Source: Biomphalaria glabrata
Lineage: Eukaryota; Mollusca; Gastropoda; Planorbidae
DNA: 64,000 bases
Reading direction: 5' to 3'
Assembly: GCF_947242115.1 (NCBI RefSeq)
Contig: NC_074723.1
Coordinates: 29,917,543 to 29,981,542 of the forward strand
Shown: in pieces, positions 61,636 to 64,000 of the stretch
How positions within the stretch are numbered: position 1 is the first letter of the stretch
How the letters are laid out: the number at the start of each line of letters is the position of its first letter
Notes under the pieces: generated by a model
What the model saw: the letters and a program-made list of their open reading frames with translations, nothing else
Database searches by the model: none
Told to the model about the DNA's origin: nothing
Translations under genes and position numbers: made by a program

Positions 61636-64000
61636 GTATCCTTGTCTTTATTCTTTATTATAAGTCAGTTAAGTTTAACTAATAAAAATGGTATACCAAT
61701 AATATTATAGACTAATTAATAGAGCACTATTCTATCAATCTGCAGTTATTTAAAAAAAACTAAAACAAATAAAAACCACATATTTTATTTGTGGTAAACC
61801 ACAGTCACTTAAATCACACAGACTCAGACTAAAAACTTAAAATATTTAGGTGTAAAAATAAATGAAAAGTTATTATGGAATCCCCATATTGATGAAAAAC
61901 AAAACATTAGGGTTTATTAAAAGAATTTTTTACAAATCAAACAAGAACATAAAACTAAAATGCTAAATAAGATAACAGACAAACACATAAAGAATTAAAA
62001 ATGATTGCTGCCTGATTGTGTGGTATGCATGCTGGACTGTCATTCTGACTTCTTGATGGTCCTGGGTTTATACCCTGCACGCTCCTATCCCATATTGCGC
62101 TACAGGAGATTTGGCCTAGGAGTACATTATCTTTAACTTGGAGGACATCCAAAACATGTAAAACATTTTAGAAAGCATTTTTACAAAAAACAACAACACA
62201 TTTTTAAAGGTTTTGAACAGATAGGTTTTAATGTTTTTTTTCAAAGTAGTGTTTGACTGAGCTCAATTGAGAGCAAATTGCAAACCTTTGGACAGTGCAT
62301 TGATAAGTAAATCCTCCAAATTATCTCAGTTTACATGCTAATATTGGTTATTTATTTGAATTTTAAATGAAGTGTAAGAAAAAAAACCTGACATAGATCC
62401 TAAAAAAATCAGTAGACCCTACATTACTTGAGTTTTTTTTTAGCTAACAAGATTCTAGAAACAGGGTTCTTCAATGTTGGTGGTAAAGTGCAACTACCTT
62501 AAGTGACAAACACAAAATATTTTCAGTATGAAGTTACAAAGCACTTTGATTTTCTATTTACATTTTTAAATGTGATTGTTTCTTATTAAAATTAAAAACT
62601 TTTAATTTCTTTTCTAAAAAAAATGAACTTTAAATCTGTCTAGTTTCCAGATACAAAATATAAACACAACACAACACATCGCATAGACTTTAAAAATTAT
62701 GGAGAGTTCCATCCTGATGTGACAGTCAGAAGGAAAGCTGTGTTGAACAATGAAGGCCTTCCCGCTGACATGATATTTCGACATCATGATGATGCTTATG
62801 ACAACATGCTCATAACCATGTATGATGAGCATTACAATGGACGCTGGAGAGAGAACTGCTTACCTCCTCTAAGGCAGTTTAACAGTCAGACACTGGGATG
62901 GATGCCAGAGAGATCTGATTATCCCCTCAGAGGTATAGCATCATCTTTTACTATTATATTATTCATTTATTCTTCTGTGTTATGTCAGTAGACTATAATG
63001 GCTTTAGACTAAGTAGACAGATGCTACCTGGCCCTGTCGTATGTACTCAGGAATGTCATCTTGATGATCCCAGGTTCAAACACTACCCGCCTGAGGCAGG
63101 TTTGGGCTAGATCTTAATAAACCTTCAATTCTGAAGGATCATCCAAAACAATCTCCTTGTTTTTTGTGGGGGGTTTTTTGTAATCATATTTTCTAAGATA
63201 TGTACAGATGAATAAGTGTAAGATAAAATTCTTCTAGGATTCCTAGAATGTTCCTTACAAAAAAAAAAGTATATCCTCCATAAATGAATATTTTGAACTA
63301 CTCATCAATAGTAATTTTTAAGTTAAACTGCACTACAATTAATTTGTGTTTTTTCTGTATATTTAGAACTTTGCTAAAATTACCTGAATGTATTTAGTAT
63401 ATGCTTCACTATGCATCTATAGATGAATAGAAGAAACAATGTAGGGAAAGTGAGAAGGGATTTTTTCTGACTCAAATATAATTAGTTTTTTAGTGGGGGC
63501 ATTAGGGTTTGGCTAGAAATCTCCTATCTTTGGGATATGAAGATATTGCAATAATTTAAAAAATTGATGTTTATATGTTTAATTTATCAATCTCAACATT
63601 TCATAAGAGGCTTGTATCAATTATGAGTGAAAAAGCAGTGATATTTCAAACAGTATTAGTAGGCTATATTAATCAAACAAGTGGGTTTTTTTTTCCTTTA
63701 AAATATTTTTTAAAGTATTTTTAATTATTTATTTAAAGTTAATTTTTAATTTATTTATTTAGTGCAAACCAGCAATAAAAAGTAATCAGTTTTCCCTTTT
63801 TTTTTTGTCACATAATTTTTAGGTCCTCCAACTAACTTTGGCTTAAAACAGTACAAAGAAGCATTGGCTCTGGCAAGACAAAAAGAATTGGACCATCCTG
63901 ACTTTGAATCCACATATATGGATTCTTATAGAGAGAAGCAGAAAAATGCCATGTGCTTCACTCGGCATGCAACTCCAAAACACTTGTCCACATCTCTCCT
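61516..64000 (+). CDS. CFAP107: Cilia- and flagella-associated protein 107 (C1orf158 family), 3' end beyond window
   Basis: Exons 61,516-61,635, 62,644-62,932 and 63,833-64,000+ join in phases 0 and 1. The ATG has an in-frame TAA nine bases upstream. Matches to human CFAP107 as I recall it, in order: IPSWRIEQRYAPGVLIGNWS EERLK (TPSWQIETKY...VLTGNWMEERRK), ITMYDEHYNGRW (ISTYDDHYNRHG), LPPLRQFNSQTLGWMPERSD (LPPLRTWNGQKLLWLPEKSD), PPTNFGLKQ (PPTNYGLYE) and a C-terminal FTRHATPKHL (WREHAVPVPPHR). The protein is a microtubule inner protein of axonemal doublets, expected in ciliated and sperm cells. About 192 codons are visible; by comparison only a few residues should be missing. Confidence 0.93.
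61700..62000. other. CFAP107 intron 1, LINE-like trace
   Basis: At about 61,800-61,975 the plus strand reads in parts like a CR1/Jockey RT C-terminal segment (NLKYLGVKINEKLLWNPHID, then KQNIRVY), without an open frame. Probably a small LINE remnant. Confidence 0.5.
62008..62175 (+). mobile_element. tRNA-derived SINE type 2 in CFAP107 intron 1
   Basis: CTGATTGTGTGGTATGCATG, CTGGACTGTCATTCTGACTT, a degenerate B box (GGGTTTATACCC) and 3' end CCAAAACATGTAAAACATTT. Diverged. Confidence 0.82.
62644..62932 (+). CDS. CFAP107: CFAP107 exon 2
   Basis: Follows TCTGTCTAG; 96 codons plus one base; donor AGAG|GTATAG. Contains MYDEHYNGRWRENCLPPLRQ and the WMPERSDYPLR motif. Confidence 0.93.
63024..63155 (+). 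mobile_element. tRNA-derived SINE type 2 fragment in CFAP107 intron 2
   Basis: CAGGTTCAAACACTACCCGC, AGGCAGGTTTGGGCTAG and CTGAAGGATCATCCAAAACA; the head is poor. Confidence 0.7.
63156..63832. other. Rest of CFAP107 intron 2, nothing recognised
   Basis: AT-rich, ending in a T-rich tract and the ATTTTTAG acceptor. Confidence 0.5.
63833..64000 (+). CDS. CFAP107: CFAP107 exon 3, cut by window end
   Basis: Follows CATAATTTTTAG. Contains GPPTNFGLKQYKEALALARQ and FESTYMDSYREKQKNAMCFT; open to the last base. Confidence 0.9.

Overview
The window is animal nuclear DNA: AT-rich, with coding sequence confined to spliced exons bounded by GT/AG sites, and dense in transposon relics, tRNA-derived SINEs, satellites and microsatellites. 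The repeat mix (a 280-bp tRNA-headed SINE, a MITE-like family with an ACAAAGCTTAT end, LINEs ending in a CxxC...H...C finger) is what I would expect in a freshwater pulmonate or other heterobranch snail. That placement is inference from repeat style and could not be checked against a database.

Bases 1-41,600 hold almost no host genes. The only credible host exon is a minus-strand Pro/Gln/Tyr-rich exon at 27,845-28,007. The rest is repeat landscape: two arrays of a 31-bp unit (3.7-4.4 kb, 8.8-9.1 kb), an 18-bp array (14.0-15.7 kb), a 46-bp satellite of about 40 units (16.9-18.8 kb), a 62-bp array (35.2-35.6 kb), pentamer and tetramer microsatellites (38-39 kb), many LINE tails, thirteen copies of one SINE, and several hAT-type elements with 8-bp target duplications. 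A short LTR element with a SAP-domain gag-like ORF lies at 10,000-11,895.

Bases 41,600-64,000 are the gene-bearing part. A two-exon FAD/NAD(P)-binding oxidoreductase gene (+, 41,636-46,010) carries a Helitron in its intron. Tail to tail with it, 1.2 kb away, is the mitochondrial ribosomal protein gene mRpS22 (-, seven exons found between 47,236 and 55,527; the first exon was not identified). About 6 kb further on, on the other strand, CFAP107 (C1orf158 family, a ciliary microtubule inner protein) starts at 61,516 and runs off the window in its third exon. The mRpS22-CFAP107 interval contains a 2.84-kb hAT transposon with a decayed ZBED5-like transposase.

The three genes have unrelated roles (redox or lipid-type enzyme, mitochondrial translation, axoneme), so I see no functional cluster. 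The most informative structures are repeats: a satellite that grew from within a MITE-like element, a Helitron with a second internal terminus, nested hAT elements with readable target duplications, and a gag-only LTR element.
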